A DNA stretch of 64,000 nucleotides from Chrysopilus asiliformis. Taxonomy: Eukaryota; Arthropoda; Insecta; Diptera; Rhagionidae. The stretch lies in contig OZ035962.1 in the NCBI GenBank assembly GCA_964034945.1, positions 74,973,597 to 75,037,596 on the forward strand, read 5' to 3'. Of this stretch, positions 32,930-45,490 are shown in pieces. A model generated the notes under the pieces. That model was not told the DNA's origin. It worked only from the letters and a program-made list of their open reading frames with translations, and searched no databases. The position numbers and the translations under genes were made by a program. Position 1 is the first letter of the stretch, and each line of letters begins with the position of its first letter.

Positions 32930-35768
32930 TGATTTCACCAAAATATGGTTGAAGACAGATTTCAGTCACTCCTTTTGTGCCAAAAAACGGTAATATTTTA
33001 ACTTGTTTGAAACGTGGAAATGGGCACTCCATGCATCCCATGGCTCCAGGAAACGGAGTTTCATTAAAAACAAGCTAAAATCGTGATGACTTTACAGTCC
33101 TTTAATACTAACTAGATTTCGCAACGCTAAAACCAATTCATTTTGATACTACAATGGAAACAAATTGAATTTTTTTTAAAGGTGACAAAAGTGTTCCAGA
33201 AGCCATGTTTTTGATACTGTATAAAAACAAAATCTAACTTTTAGCTACTCGGCAAGAACCACCAAGTAAAGCTAGAAATTTTTTTTATAAATAACTACAT
33301 GAACTAGAGATGAGTCTTGAGAATTCTTCTCCTCGATTTCTCGAGAATTCTCGGCTTTTAAATTGTTCCCAATTCTCGAGAAATCTGATATAATTTCTCA
33401 AGAAGTTCGAGAATAATAGACGCTTAAAAAATCACCGAAAACAACATAATTTCTGCACCTTTATTTTGATTTAGTAAAAGTTTTGACTAACGATAACTAA
33501 AATAATGAAAAATCAATGGGATTTTGTGTATGAAAGAGTTAGATGAAAGTAAACACATTTTGTTTTTATTAATTTTTCTATACGATGCAAAGTTCTTGAA
33601 AAACTTGCCAAAAAACTCTTTTATTTGTAAATATGGAGGGAGAATGAATGGTCCGATTGGGTTTTGATGTAGGGAAGAGTTTTGTAAAATCATATTAGAA
33701 AAACATTTTTCCTTTTCTAAATTTTCGATTTGAGTAACTGTTTTCGAGGAAATTGCGATAAACTGTTTCATTTGCATGGGGGTGTGGGAGGAATAATCCA
33801 ATTTTTGATGGACGGGCGGACGGGGTGGAAATCAAAATTTTTTGTCGTCCGAAACATCCTGGCGTAATTCATTTTTGTGTTCAACGATTGATTCGATGCG
33901 TTATAAAAGGTGTACTAAATCTAATATTATGTACTATATCCTCATATAATAATTGTTTTAATAGTTTGGATAACTACATTCGCTTAAATTGATTCAAATC
34001 CGCGATAAATCTGTTATTACTCTTTATTTAAATGTTGACTTTTTACTACCAATAAATGAATTGACGAACGGGCTATGGATGGTAGCTAATTAATTTATGA
34101 TGGTATAAAATCTTGCCTTTATTGTTTATATCCGTTTTATATACTTTGTCTTATGTTTATGGTAACAGAACGTAAAATTAATTTACTTTCACCAGAACGA
34201 ATTTTCCCAAAAAGTCAAACACCTAATTCAACCCTCTGTCGGGCGAGTCAAATGCACACATTCCAACATATTTGGTAGCTATCGGGTAGAAACAAATTTC
34301 GATACTGTATCCTTTTCTGTATCCCACGGAAGGCATCAATTTTTAGTCCACTTTAAAGAACGATTCAGTGTTAAGCAAAATCACCCATAATCTTGACAAG
34401 TAATTGCCAAAAATAAATCACAGAATGTTTATTTGAGGCATTGGACCGGAATACGAAAGGATTCATTCCGATAAGGTGGAGTCCCATTCCAATGCGTGTG
34501 TGTGTGTGACAAGGATTCAAGTTCGGGGTCGGTCATCAACCTGTCTTCTGGATTGAATGGCAATAAAGTGAAGCGTCCGTTCATACAGTGAGAAGTTTAT
34601 TCGTTGAATTTATGTGACATAAAACTTCTGGAACGACTAATTCTTCCTGTAATATTTCCTCCGTTAATCCCTGCGACACACAATGTTTTTTTTTTACAAA
34701 TATGAAGACGATGATATATGCTGTACGTGTGGAAGAAATTCAAAGAAGGCCGGACATGGCACGTTAAGCAGCTTTCTGTTTCCAAGGGATAAAATTCATA
34801 CTAAAACATGGTCCAGTGGAGAGGAAAACCAGCACACTATGAACATAATACATATTATGCCTAAAGCTAGTTACTATCAAGTGTCAAGTTCAAGGGAAGA
34901 CAGAAGCCATATGACTTGAGTTGCCAACAAGTTAACTCCCATCCAATTCCAGTCTACGCACACCCAAAGAATTGTAGTTAGTTTGCGGAATTATAGCATA
35001 AAAAGGTTCGGACGAGATGTAATAAATTATCCTGTCATCATAACTCCAGTGAATTGTTTCCTATTTTTCATCATCATTATTTCTATCACCTCACAATCTT
35101 AGGAAGTAGCAACAAAACTGGAGGATTGGAATGTTTTATTCGAGAAAATGTGATCATTTGTATAATTTACTGTCGTTGTTCACACCGGTGGGTCCTTTTG
35201 AAAAATTGCGATCAACGACCTGTGGCAGTCTCCACCCGCCAGGGTGTGGGTAATTAAAAAAGTTTACGTTTAATTTACACTTTTCAGTGATTTATTTCTG
35301 TAAAAAACCGTCTGCAATTTTGGGAAAAGATGCCTTATCGTCACGTCGTCGTCCCTGAATCCTTTTTAAGATTGTTTCTTCTTATCTGTTTTTTATTACT
35401 TTGAAGTAAATTAAGAAATGTTGACAGAAAAACTCTTACAAATGTAGTCTTTGTCATTTCGTTGGCGAGTCTTTGCTTAATATATTTTCGAATGTTTTTT
35501 TTTAAAAAGTGTGTTTCAGCAAGCCTTGGTGATGTAAAATAGCAAGTAGGTTTTTTGTTATTGTGCATTTTTTCAAATTCTAAGTCGCTGGAACTCTGGA
35601 ACTCTTGAGATTTACTCTTGAGATTTATTTAAGATTTACTCTAGATCCACACTCTTTCCGAATCACGATAAACTAGATTTTAGCGAGCGATTAGCAGGTC
35701 TAGTCGAACGCGACACAGGGCGGCTATATCCACATTCGAGCGAGCATTCGCCGAGTACCTCAATCGTC
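32930..35768 (+). other. Intergenic stretch, nothing recognised
   Basis: Includes an AATTCTCGAGAAAT-rich self-complementary patch at about 33315-33415 and sequence related to the foldback elements at 33640-33850 (TCCGATTGGGTTTTGATGTA and a GGGCGGACGGGG remnant). No domains in the small frames. Confidence 0.35.
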
Positions 35769-35771
35769 TTA

Positions 35772-36384
35772 AGCCCAATTCAGACTAACGATTGCGATTA
35801 CGATTGAAGGCCAAAATACAATTGGCCCGACACAACATTTACGACGGCAGATTACGGCGGCAAAGTTGTCCTCCACACACAATTCTGCACATTTTGTTGT
35901 TCTAATCATTATTTGTTTCTCATTTGATTTTGACACTGGGACGGTGAGCCACACATTTTTTGTACCCAATTATCATACAAATTAGGAATGCGAATGTAAG
36001 CAACATAGCATACGAACTATATTTCCTAATACTTTCTTTAAGTGACGAAATTTCGATTTTATGACATCCCTATAAGACTTCATTTTGAATCAACCACTAA
36101 ATTTTGTGGGCGAGCTGGCCGACAAAAGTTAAATTCGATTCAACTTTTTACGGCTGCAAACTTGGTTGGATTGATTGTATATAGAAGCATAGAGTCCTAT
36201 GAATTTAAAATCTGAAATGTAGCCGTAAATGTTGTGTTGGGCCAATTGTATTTTGGCCCCGAGTCTTCTCGACCAATAAGTTCAAAGCTTTCAACAATAG
36301 GAAAATGAAAGCGTTGATCTTATTGGTCGAGGAAGCACAATCGTAACCATAATCATAATCGCAATCGTTAGTCTGAATTGGGCT
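35772..36384. mobile_element. PIF/Harbinger-type MITE, 613 bp, with internal hairpin insertion
   Basis: Ends AGCCCAATTCAGACTAACGA continue to about 30 matching bases and are flanked by TTA (35769-35771, 36385-36387). The arms match again at GGCCAAAATACAATTGGCCC, but the right arm contains about 85 extra bases that themselves fold (TCGACCAATAAG paired with CTTATTGGTCGA at about 36266-36335). Confidence 0.82.
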
Positions 36385-37274
36385 TTACAATTTCTGTAAA
36401 GCCGTGATGGTGCTTTAGAGTTTTCTGCCACGAAAAAAAAAATCCAAAACACAAAAATTCCATACATTATAATATTTTTGCGTTTGACAACTCACTCCAT
36501 CATCGTAAGTTTTTTAACGGACAAAATCGGAACATTCCTTCTCTCCGGAGCATCGTATCGAAAAACTTATGAAGAGAAAATGTGTTTAGAATATAATTTT
36601 ACATAGCCGTTCCATACATCAAAATCCAATCGGATCCTATGGATTTTTTGAAGTGGAACTTCTTATGCAGCGCTACTAACTTAACGACTTGCAGAGTAAA
36701 ATGCTCAATGAAATGGAAGTGCGTGCCTATCTGGAATGTACACTCTCTTTCTTTGCCTATTTATGTTATATTCTTACAATAAAACACCAATTCACACCAA
36801 TAAAATTGTACGATGCTTTTCCAAATTGTGTTGTGTGTTCAATTCTTACGATTCAATTTCTCATATCCGACTATGGCGAATCGATTCTTTGAATGTACTC
36901 ATTGGACAATCAACAACTGAAACGCACACCAAGCCTAGAGCGACTTAATAACCAGAGTGTGGCAAATTTGAAGCCAGTTTTTGGCGCTTTTTTCAAAATA
37001 TTTTCTTCTAATCACAGATCTGCAAAATAACAAATGTACCCTTTTAATATGGAAATATCGCTTATTGTTTGAGGGTCAACAACAGTTTAAATAACGCGAA
37101 TTTCTTACAAAATTGAGAAGCAAATGGATACACAAATTCGAACAGTCCACATTCGTTTGCCAAAATTTCCAGAGTGACATGTGGAAAATTCGTGATAACA
37201 ACAAAAAGAACTTTGAATTACTTTTAGATTGTCATTCTTTTTCAGATTATGATTTTCCTCATGTGGAAACAGTG
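36385..37274 (+). other. Intergenic stretch, nothing recognised
   Basis: AT-rich. The overlapping frames at 36689-36948 show no domain. Confidence 0.35.
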
Positions 37275-38690
37275 CACTGATAGAAATGGAGTAAAGTTTT
37301 TAAGCCTTCTGCAGGACTATTTTAGCTAGTGTCGGCTAAGTTCCCCTATATATAATTATTTACAGTTAGCATCTCTCAACTTGCTGTAAATTAAGATGAA
37401 AATTTTTTTTGGAGCTAGTGAAGTTAGCCTGCAATAGTAGAACACGTTTGCATGAGGCATAATAGTTGTACAATTTTTTCAGGACATTGCAATTCCACAA
37501 GGAAAACCAAAAAAAAATTCGCGAAAAAACAACCTGCTACAGGTAAATAAAAAATATGTTCACTTGTAGTGCGTGTAAAGTACTGTCAGGTGAACTGGAA
37601 ATATAAGTTATTATATATTTTGACTGTATACCTGCAGCAAATGTACAGTTCATATGTGGGAGTGTTTCAACAACGGAAAATTTTTCATTTAAATATTTTA
37701 TTTGACTCATAATTCGCACATGTTTTGTGAAATCGGAGTGTTTAAGCCAAGTTTAATGCCTGGAGCCCAATGAACGCAACGCGAACGCAGAAACTGTCAC
37801 TTAGAAGTTTGTTCAATAGAAATCATTTGAAGTGAGCACAGTGAACGCAGTGAACGCAACTACAACGCAAAAGTTTGCAAACTTCTAACTTTGCCGCAGC
37901 AATTCTGCGTTGACAGTTCATAAAGTGAGGTTGGGAAAATGTTGTTCGAGGAAAAATTGATAGCCTTAGTGCAATAACATACAAATAACAAAGATAAAGA
38001 CCAACGAAGCAAATTATCGCTTCAAAATTATCCATTTTTGTAATTTTGCCAACTTTATACCACTTTATATTATGTCACTTGTACTACTTCACGAGATGCC
38101 ATTGGGCTTTGCCGCTGAAATGTTGCGCTGCGTTACAGTTTGGGCGTTTTAGTTGCGTTCGCGTTGCGTTCATTGGGCTCCAGAGCTAAGTTGATTTCAG
38201 TATCCACTGATCGGATCCATCCGACCCATCGAATCGCTCGCTTGACAAGCAAGAAGGACGTGTGGTACCCTACTGTGCCCATATTTTTATGCCAAAATTT
38301 GTGCAAACTTTTTGAAAACCAATCTACTTCCACAGGAGAACTGTTGGCCTGTGGAAGTCGATTTGTTTCCTTTTGTTTCAACTACGCACTGTGTCTATTT
38401 ACCTGGGGAAAGTAAAGTTTGACTGTGGTAGGTAATCATCGTAAAAAATCTTCCAGCTTAGTATAGTTAATACATCTGTGACAGGGAATACTTCAATTCC
38501 CACTGCTGTACACACGATGTAAATGTTGCCTAACTGTTACTGAAACTTCACCTGGACTAGCTGAAAGACGTTGTAAAACATTGTAAATTCTCACTTCCGA
38601 ATGAAGGTAAACTTTGTTCGCCAGAGTATACGAGCAAAGTTGACGTGGCCAAAAAATCGACTTTAGTTGGCGAACTTTTTTCTCTCAGTG
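37275..38690 (+). mobile_element. CACTGA-ended repeat, copy 1
   Basis: Begins CACTGATAGAAATGGAGTAA and ends TTCGAACTTTTTTCTCTCAGTG in part, so the tips form an inverted repeat (CACTGANAGAAA). A reverse-oriented relative lies at 47490-48547 (shared CTGTTGGCCTGTGGAAGTCG, TTGTTCGCC..). No transposase; superfamily not assigned. A PIF-type MITE sits inside. Confidence 0.6.
37757..38186. mobile_element. PIF/Harbinger-type MITE, second copy of the 27671 family
   Basis: Inverted ends contain CTGGAGCCCAATGAACGCAA, about 30 matching bases; TAA at 37754-37756 and 38187-38189. The interior aligns with 27671-28128, including the CATACAAATAACAAARATAA stretch. Confidence 0.78.
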
Positions 38691-40977
38691 TGTTTTTCTT
38701 TTCTGTAATGTTCCATCCAACCGTAAAGCAGTTCTACACGATAGTCCGGAATGATCCCATATTCCCGAACTCCATAAAGAGTTGATTGTCTGGAAAAGGG
38801 AATTATTATGGCGTGGCTTACTATAATATCATCAGATAAGCTAGCTAAGCTCTGGCTAAAACTATAAAAAAAAAGATATGGCTAAACAGACGTCCTAATT
38901 GACTCACCGCTGATCGTTTCTGATCCTGGCTAAATGTGTTCTAACACAACATATGGTGGTGTTGCAAACGCCATTAAAAGCCCTGTTTTATGTATAGAAT
39001 TTTTATATGTTTCCTCACATTTACACAGCAGCCATAATATGAATACAGAATAGCAATGTGAAGTCAATAAAGCCCTAGAGAATATGTGGCACAATGAACC
39101 CTTTTAATGGTTTTTACACGCCGTTTGTAATTAGGTTTTTGTGTACAAAAAAATTTCAAATTTAGTTTTTTTTTTCAGAAAATAAGGGTGGAAAATTAAA
39201 TTACGGTTGCGTGTAAATAAACTTCCGGTTACTTTGATTCTTCCTTCTCCTACTTTTTCCTGTCCCTTATGTTCATGCCAGAAACAAGAAAAAAATCGTT
39301 CTTTTAATTGTTCGCTTCGCATAATTGAACTATACGTCGCGACAACGTTAGATATTTTCAACCCGAATTAAGGCGGACTGGAAGTTCAACAAATTCAAAA
39401 GCGGGCTTGAATATGAACCGTTGCTCATCATAATAATCGCATGTTGTCGAAAGCGCCACGCTATTAAGAACATGCCCATTTTTTCACCACCGACATGGAG
39501 CGTAAATACCAGCATGTAACATTTACAAAAATATTACAATTCTCGATCCAAATTTTCATACATTTTGAATAAACTACCGCCATCATATCCTATTCCATCA
39601 ATGCATTTATGATTGGAGTCTCCCTGAGCTTTTAAATGGACTTCAGCATAAAAGTTGTTGTAATTTAGTCCAGGGGTGGTCGGGCTTTTCAAATCCATGC
39701 CTGAGTTATGCTAAAACAAGCATTCCCACAGTTTTCCGAAATAAAATTACTTAAAACATGGCATGGAGCACTAGAAGTAGGCTAGATCCCAGTAAACAAT
39801 TTTCATTGTGCGTGCATAATACGAGAAATGTTAATACATAGTAAATAGTTGGCACAATTCTCATATAAAAAACAAACCAAAGTATAAGCAAATAAAAATT
39901 TTCTAACAAAAACAGCCATTAAGTTAAATAGAAATTGTACTTTAATAAATTTCCCCTGGCTGTTTGGATTGCTTTATGAATAATGAGTTATTCATAAATG
40001 TAAAATGTTTTCTTTGTATTCTCGAACATTATTTAAAAATTAAACATGTCAGCAATTTCGTTTTATGTAAGCTCATTAAAAAAGTAACAAGCGTTGGGTT
40101 GAATTATAAAGGATTAAGATTTTTAGCAGAATATAAAATTTACGCCAAAAGCAATTAAAATCTTTATGAATACCTTGGGCAATTCATAAATATAAAGACC
40201 AATATGGAAAATGCACAAAAAGCTGTAGGGCTCATCAGAATAAAAAATAAAGGAAAAAACGTTAAAATGGGTAGCCAGGCAAGGGAAATTCAGTAATTTG
40301 AATTTTGTAAATGAGTGAATTTCCTAAAATAGAATACCACATGTATGCATAATTCGTTTATCGTTTTTACATATCAAATTATATAGCATGATCTATCAAA
40401 CGCAGAAACATGGTACCCTTATATGATTTGTACGTGGTAAGTCCTTACAAAAGATTTTTTTTAAGCGATAAGCCGTGAAATCTTACAAATGAGTGAATAA
40501 TTCGTTGTATCTGGTGAAATAAATCATTTCAAATGTGGAATTGAAACCTGTATACGTGTATACATACAAAAAAAATGACCGAAAAAATACAAGACCTTGT
40601 CATGCGACGTTTTGATATATGGAGCAAAAATCGAGAGATGCCTGTAACGTTATATTTTTAAAAGTTCATAATTGAGCCGTTCAAACACTGGAAAAAAAAC
40701 GTGTCTGTGCGATATTTCAAGTTTCTAGATCAATTCGTGTGAGAGTTATCAGACTGATGGACGGAAGGACATCCAGAAATGAGAATCTGTCGTCGTCCCA
40801 AACAATCTTGTGTAATTAATTTTTTTAACCGAGATATATATTAGATTTATAGCACTATTCTGGTGACTGTCAGTCACAAATCAGTTATAAAATTGCAGTT
40901 ATATGATTAGTCACAAATCAGTTATAAAGTTTTCCTGTTATCACGGTATAATTCCCCCTGCTTTGTATTTCTCTTAA
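38691..40977 (+). other. Intergenic stretch, nothing coding recognised
   Basis: AT-rich; small frames at 39131-39361 and 39964-40158 have no domains. The end of the stretch has a duplicated AGTCACAAATCAGTTATAAA (about 40872 and 40911). Confidence 0.35.
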
Positions 40978-41073
40978 CCCATTCGGTACATGTTTTTTTC
41001 TATGGGGGTTAAAAATTCTCTCTATACAAATTAATGATGTTTAAGCTATTAGTATTCATTTAAAACAAAAAAA

Positions 41074-41954
41074 AACATAACAAAAGCTATAATTGCCAAT
41101 CTGGCAATATATTCGCAGATATTCGCAAAAATCGTTATCGTTCGTATGGGGGGTACCCCCCTTAATGGTCAATTTTTGTCCATTAACGAACTTAGCCTCG
41201 CATTTTACGAAAAACGAATCTGCGCAAAATTTCAAGTCTCTAGCTCAATCCGTGCGCCCGCAATCCGCGCCACAGACAGACGGACAGACAGACGGATGGA
41301 CAGGCGGACGGACATGCAGAAATTAATTATTTTTATACCCGTAGGGTGATTAACTTTGCCTTACCGTTTGTAACGCCAAGATCTCGTCATCGCACACAAA
41401 AATGAATTACACCAGTGTGTTTAGAATGATGAAAAAAGTTGAATTTAGCATGTCCGTCCGTCTGTCCGTCTGTCTGTCCGTCTGTCTGTCCGTCTGTCTG
41501 TCCGTCTGTCTGTCCGTCTGTCTGTCCGTCTGTCTGTCCGTCTGTCTGTCCGTCTGTCTGTCCGTCTGTCTGTCCGTCTGTCTGTCCGTCTGTCTGTCCG
41601 TCTGTCTGTCCGTCTGTCTGTCTGTCCGTCTGTCTGTGGCGCGGATTGCGGGCGCACGGATTGAGCTAGAGACTTGAAATTTTGCGCAGATCCGTTTTTC
41701 GTAAAATGCGAGGCTAAGTTCGTTAATGGACAAAAACGGACTATTAGGGGGGTACAAAAAAGTGCAAGAACAAAAGTTATTTAAGATATGATTCTACATA
41801 AAACTCCCATACATCAAAATCCGATTGGAATAAATTTTAAAAAATCTTATTGGAAAGTTTGACGTCAAAGTGGAATTTTGGTACAACTGTTCGAATTTTG
41901 ATACGAATATCACCAATGATTGCCAGATTGGCAATTATAGCTTTTGTTATGTTT
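41074..41954. mobile_element. Foldback-type element, copy C
   Basis: Begins AACATAACAAAAGCTATAAT and ends with the reverse complement; after the tip, TTGCCAATCTGGCAAT also matches in both arms. Left arm has a short ACGGACAGACAG block, right arm a greatly expanded one (41451-41636). It is followed by a stray half-copy of the family's centre (41955-42039 and 43003-43040), into which the pogo-like element inserted. Confidence 0.75.
41451..41636 (+). repeat. Microsatellite, 12-bp period GTCCGTCTGTCT
   Basis: About 15 regular units. It stays open in several frames on both strands, giving false reading frames rich in CLSV, CPSV or RTDR. Not a gene. Confidence 0.95.
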
Positions 41955-42039
41955 ATCATTCTAAACACACTGGTGTAATTCATTTTTGTGTGTGATGACG
42001 GGATCCTGGCGTTACAAACGGTAAGGCAAAGTTAGTATA

Positions 42040-43002
42040 GGGTAAAGTCGGGTGAAATGGAACACCTTTTTTATTTTTAAAAAATCTCGGGAAATAAAAG
42101 AGCTTTTTAAACGAAACAAAAATAAAATCATTCTTTTTTACAAACGTAAAAATAAAATCAGAACTCTGGCAAAAAAAAGGTTAATTCAATATTTTTTTTT
42201 AATTCAAAAAAAAAGATCAAAAGTTCCATTTGTCCTCCATGGTCGGGTGAAATGGAACTTACCATAAGGTGAAATGGAACACTACTTTTGTTCAAATTTT
42301 TATTGCCGCATTTATTGCAAGTCATTGCAAATGACGCGCAGGACTCGTGCGACCACAAATTACAGATGACACATTGAAGGCAGTCGTCTTTTTTTTGCGT
42401 TTTCATGTACTCCTCCCCACATCCTACATAATTGTTTTCCCGAAATCTTCAGGTCCATCAGACTCGCTCATATAAATTATTTCGTCCCTTTCTTCATCCG
42501 AGTCTTCATATTTTTGGGAAGCTGTCTTCCGCGGTTTAGATTTTTTAGATTTTTTTTTCTTGTTTTATAGGCTCCAATATTTATATGTTCCAATACACCT
42601 CCGTCTGGCTGTTCCATCTCACCCTTTTGGTTGCATTTGACATTACTGTAAATCAGAAACTAACATGTCTCGACTTGCTGCTTTTATCAATAAATTTACG
42701 TAGTGTGAATCTAACTGTGCATTTTGATGTACCCACACAATCACTCCGCCAAATACTTACCAAAAAAAATTAAATCTAAAAAATCCACAAAAAAAGTTTT
42801 ACGACAAAAACGATATTTTTTTTTGGTTTTTTGCTTATAAAAAATAAACAAACGTATGCAGCGTGACGGTACCTTAACGCGTCGAGGTTTTCTGAAATAC
42901 TAAACAAACTGTTGCCGACGGCAATAGCAATTAGGTTTGGCAAGTGCGAAATACTGGGGGTGTTCCATTTCACCCTCTGTTCCATTTCACCCGACTTTAC
43001 CC
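42040..43002 (-). mobile_element. pogo-like DNA transposon remnant, 963 bp
   Basis: Ends GGGTAAAGTCGGGTGAAATG continue to 25 matching bases and are flanked by TA (42038-42039, 43003-43004). The unoccupied site, TATACCCTTTGG, is kept in foldback copy A at about 17708. It retains the transposase C-terminus only. Confidence 0.82.
42158..42560 (-). pseudogene. C-terminus of a pogo-type transposase with PHD-like zinc finger
   Basis: Minus strand reads a Lys-rich then acidic region (KSKKSKPRKTASQKYEDSDE at about 42480-42545), then after a frame change CLQCVICNLWSHESCASF and CNKCGNK. The Cys/His spacing and the W-x-H-x-x-C signature match the PHD-like tail of insect DDE_1 transposases. The DDE domain is absent and a stop plus frameshift break the reading. 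Confidence 0.65.
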
Positions 43003-43426
43003 TACCCTTTGGTTTCCCATACGGGTATAAAAATTAAAAATTTTTATTTTTTACAAATACGTCCACTGTAGTCCAGCTTTTTACTCAAAAATCAAAATTG
43101 GGTCACAAATGCACTTAAAGGTGCACTGAGTGAGGATAGAGTGATGAAAATAAATAAATAATAAGTCAATTCAAATTTTTAACTGCGTTGCCATATGGCA
43201 TCAAAATACCGAATGGGTTAATTGAGATTTGAAAAACTTCCCATTTCATTTGTCACGGAGAAAATCACTGAAAAATTGTAACCTTTTGTAGTAAAATCGC
43301 TATACAGATTGTGACATTTGACCGATCTTAGAGCCAAAACAAGGACATTAGCAGGGACGTAGCATAGATTATGAAGGGAGGGAGGGGGAGATTGAGTAAG
43401 AGCCAAGTCTGCTAAAAGGTAGAACA

Positions 43427-43935
43427 AAGCTGTCAAACTCAATTACCAACAAAGGGCCAGATTGAGTTTTCTGCACCAAACCGCGGGACGCATTACAAAA
43501 AAAGTTACGGTAACAGTTCTTTAATATTAGCACTGAAGTTTAACTTAAAAATTTACTTATTATCAGTAATGCGCTGCAGGTAAAATTCTTATTTAAAAAA
43601 TCCATATTGAAAAATTTTAACTGCCAAGGTCAAATACACTCTTAAATTAAGATTTCCAGACCGTCTTCTTTTGTGCTGTCCTCTATTTAAGAGCATCCGG
43701 AGGTTTTTTTAGGTTCTATGCAACATAGTGCAGCCGTAGAAAATCAGCGCAGGGACACATTAAAAAATTGCCCGGACACTTTTAATAGAGAATAACCAGG
43801 AAAACAGATAAACTACAAAACTAAATTCAGTCGTTGCAGTTGCAGCGCTAGCCTGTCCGCAATCTCTTCGGATTTTATACACACTTCTCTAGAAATGCTA
43901 AGAAGAGTTAGTCCAGTTAGACGTTCTTGTCCCAT
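43427..43935 (-). pseudogene. hAT transposase remnant (C-terminal dimerisation region)
   Basis: 43830-43935 on the minus strand reads MGQERLTGLTLLSISREV, the hAT C-terminal dimerisation signature (usual form ERLSxLALLSI). CTGTCAAACTCAATT plus AAAGGGCC at about 43430-43460 resembles the conserved end of this hAT group. Limits of the element are uncertain. Confidence 0.6.
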
Positions 43936-44415
43936 GATATTTTAAAGTTTAGCAGACGTTGTTAACACGGAAAGCGTGGTCAAAATTTTCAAAAACCGAT
44001 GTATTCTTTTCGTTCACATTTCTTCAATATTTCGATTGTGTAAAATCACCGCTGATTGTTGCCCATTTTAACAAAATGTCGTACTCATTCAACAAAGTAG
44101 AAGCTCTTTACTCCGGCATTCTACGGTCCGGCACATTCTGTAATCCGGCACCGATTGAGCGGTCCGCGTTCGAGTTTTTTTCGGGTGGATTCCCCCACTG
44201 CACTGGATGTACCCTTCAGGTGGCTTTGCCAGATATTTATATTGTCTGCATAAGATCAGAATGTACGTAAAATATATGTTTTAATCGTCTGCATTTTTAT
44301 CTAGAGTGATTTATATTTGGTATTTCTGTTACGTTCTATAATCCGGCACAGGTGCTAATTCGACACAACTGAGGTCCCGGATTAAAGATCTAGATTATCA
44401 TTTTGCTGGTACATA
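43936..44415 (+). other. Stretch with repeated ATCCGGCA motifs
   Basis: CGGCATTCTACGGTCCGGCA, TGTAATCCGGCA and TATAATCCGGCACAGG (44115-44355) suggest a decayed pogo/Tigger-type element. The frame at 43959-44270 has no domain. Confidence 0.35.
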
Positions 44416-45195
44416 CACTGTAGAAAATGAATTTGAATTTAAACCGAAAAATGGGGTAAAAACGGGGTAAATTTGCAAAAACGTCGTAAAATTTCGAAAA
44501 AAATCAGAATTTAGCTCGCACACCATTTAAGTTGTAAACTCACCCAAAAAAACATTAATCTTACACTAGAAATAGGGTAATTTTAAACCTTGCGTAAAAT
44601 TTCGACCAATATTCGTATTTTTACTCTCATTTTGGTGTAAAAACACGCTCGCAGGGTATTTTTGCATTATTGTCCGGACAATTTAACCTTAACCTTATAA
44701 TTCGCATAAGGTTTGTGGCATCGGAGTATAAATACTCGAATCGAGTTTTACTCTACCAAAATCCTGTGTGGCGCCTGCCACATGGCAGACATGCCCGGGA
44801 AATTTGGATGTGAAAACATCCGCAAAAATAATATAATATTTTTGTTTTTGCAGACCGTATAAGCCGAGAAATTCTAATACCATTTTCGGTGTAATTTTAA
44901 AAAATGTCGTAAAATTACACCTTTAAGACGCGGTTTTGCTACCAAATAGGAGGAAAATTACAACAAAAATGTGGTAATTTTAAACATCCATGTCGTAAAA
45001 TTACACCCGTATTGTACTTTTACTTCTTATTTAGTTTAAAGTTCCCCCGTAAAAGAGGCTTTTGTACGCCACAAAATGAGTAAAAATGCATAGCTTTTAA
45101 GCCATTACAACTCGGTTTAATTTTACTCCTATTATCGTAGGAAAATGGTTTCCTACGATTATAGGGGTAAAATTACAATAAAATTTTCTAGAGTG
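44416..45195. mobile_element. Inverted-repeat element, CACTGTAGAAAAT ends
   Basis: Starts CACTGTAGAAAATGAATTTG and ends ATTTTCTAGAGTG (reversed CACTCTAGAAAAT). The interior repeats GGTGTAAAATTAC/CGTAAAATTTCG in both orientations. No coding capacity; superfamily not assigned. Confidence 0.55.
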
Positions 45196-45490
45196 TAGGT
45201 TAAATCTCTTTCAGCTATTCGCTTCCTTTTTTTAGAAATTTTAATTATCATTACAGGGGGCCCTCCCCCCCAAATATTGAAGCCCAAATACACCCCCACC
45301 CCCTCCAACCCGCTCCCACCCCTCCCCCTATATACGCCCTTGATAAGAGATATCGACATATGGTGAAAGGCAAAAATGTAGAGAACTTTATTGTCTTTTA
45401 TTGTCCATTTAATTAATTTTTTGCCCAATCTTCAAATGTTTAAATCGTGTTTTTCAATATTTTAAGTTCACGTTCTTACGTCTTTATATA
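45196..45490 (+). other. Short GC-skewed spacer
   Basis: Contains a C-rich run (45255-45335) that gives a Gly-rich minus-strand frame (45159-45428). No gene support. Confidence 0.4.

Larger units (their letters stand above)
40978..43217. mobile_element. TTAA-flanked piggyBac-type element carrying nested insertions
   Basis: CCCATTCGGTA at the left and TACCGAATGGG at the right are bounded by TTAA (40974-40977, 43218-43221). Most of its 2240 bp is inserted material: foldback copy C and a pogo-like element. No piggyBac transposase was seen. Confidence 0.75.

Noticed and set aside
34683..34919. 78-codon frame with CxxC
   Set aside because: A single CxxC in an AT-rich frame without a partner pair; no domain or neighbours to support it.
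41402..41757. CLSV-, CPSV- and RTDR-repeat proteins on both strands
   Set aside because: Translations of a 12-bp microsatellite that contains no stop in several frames.
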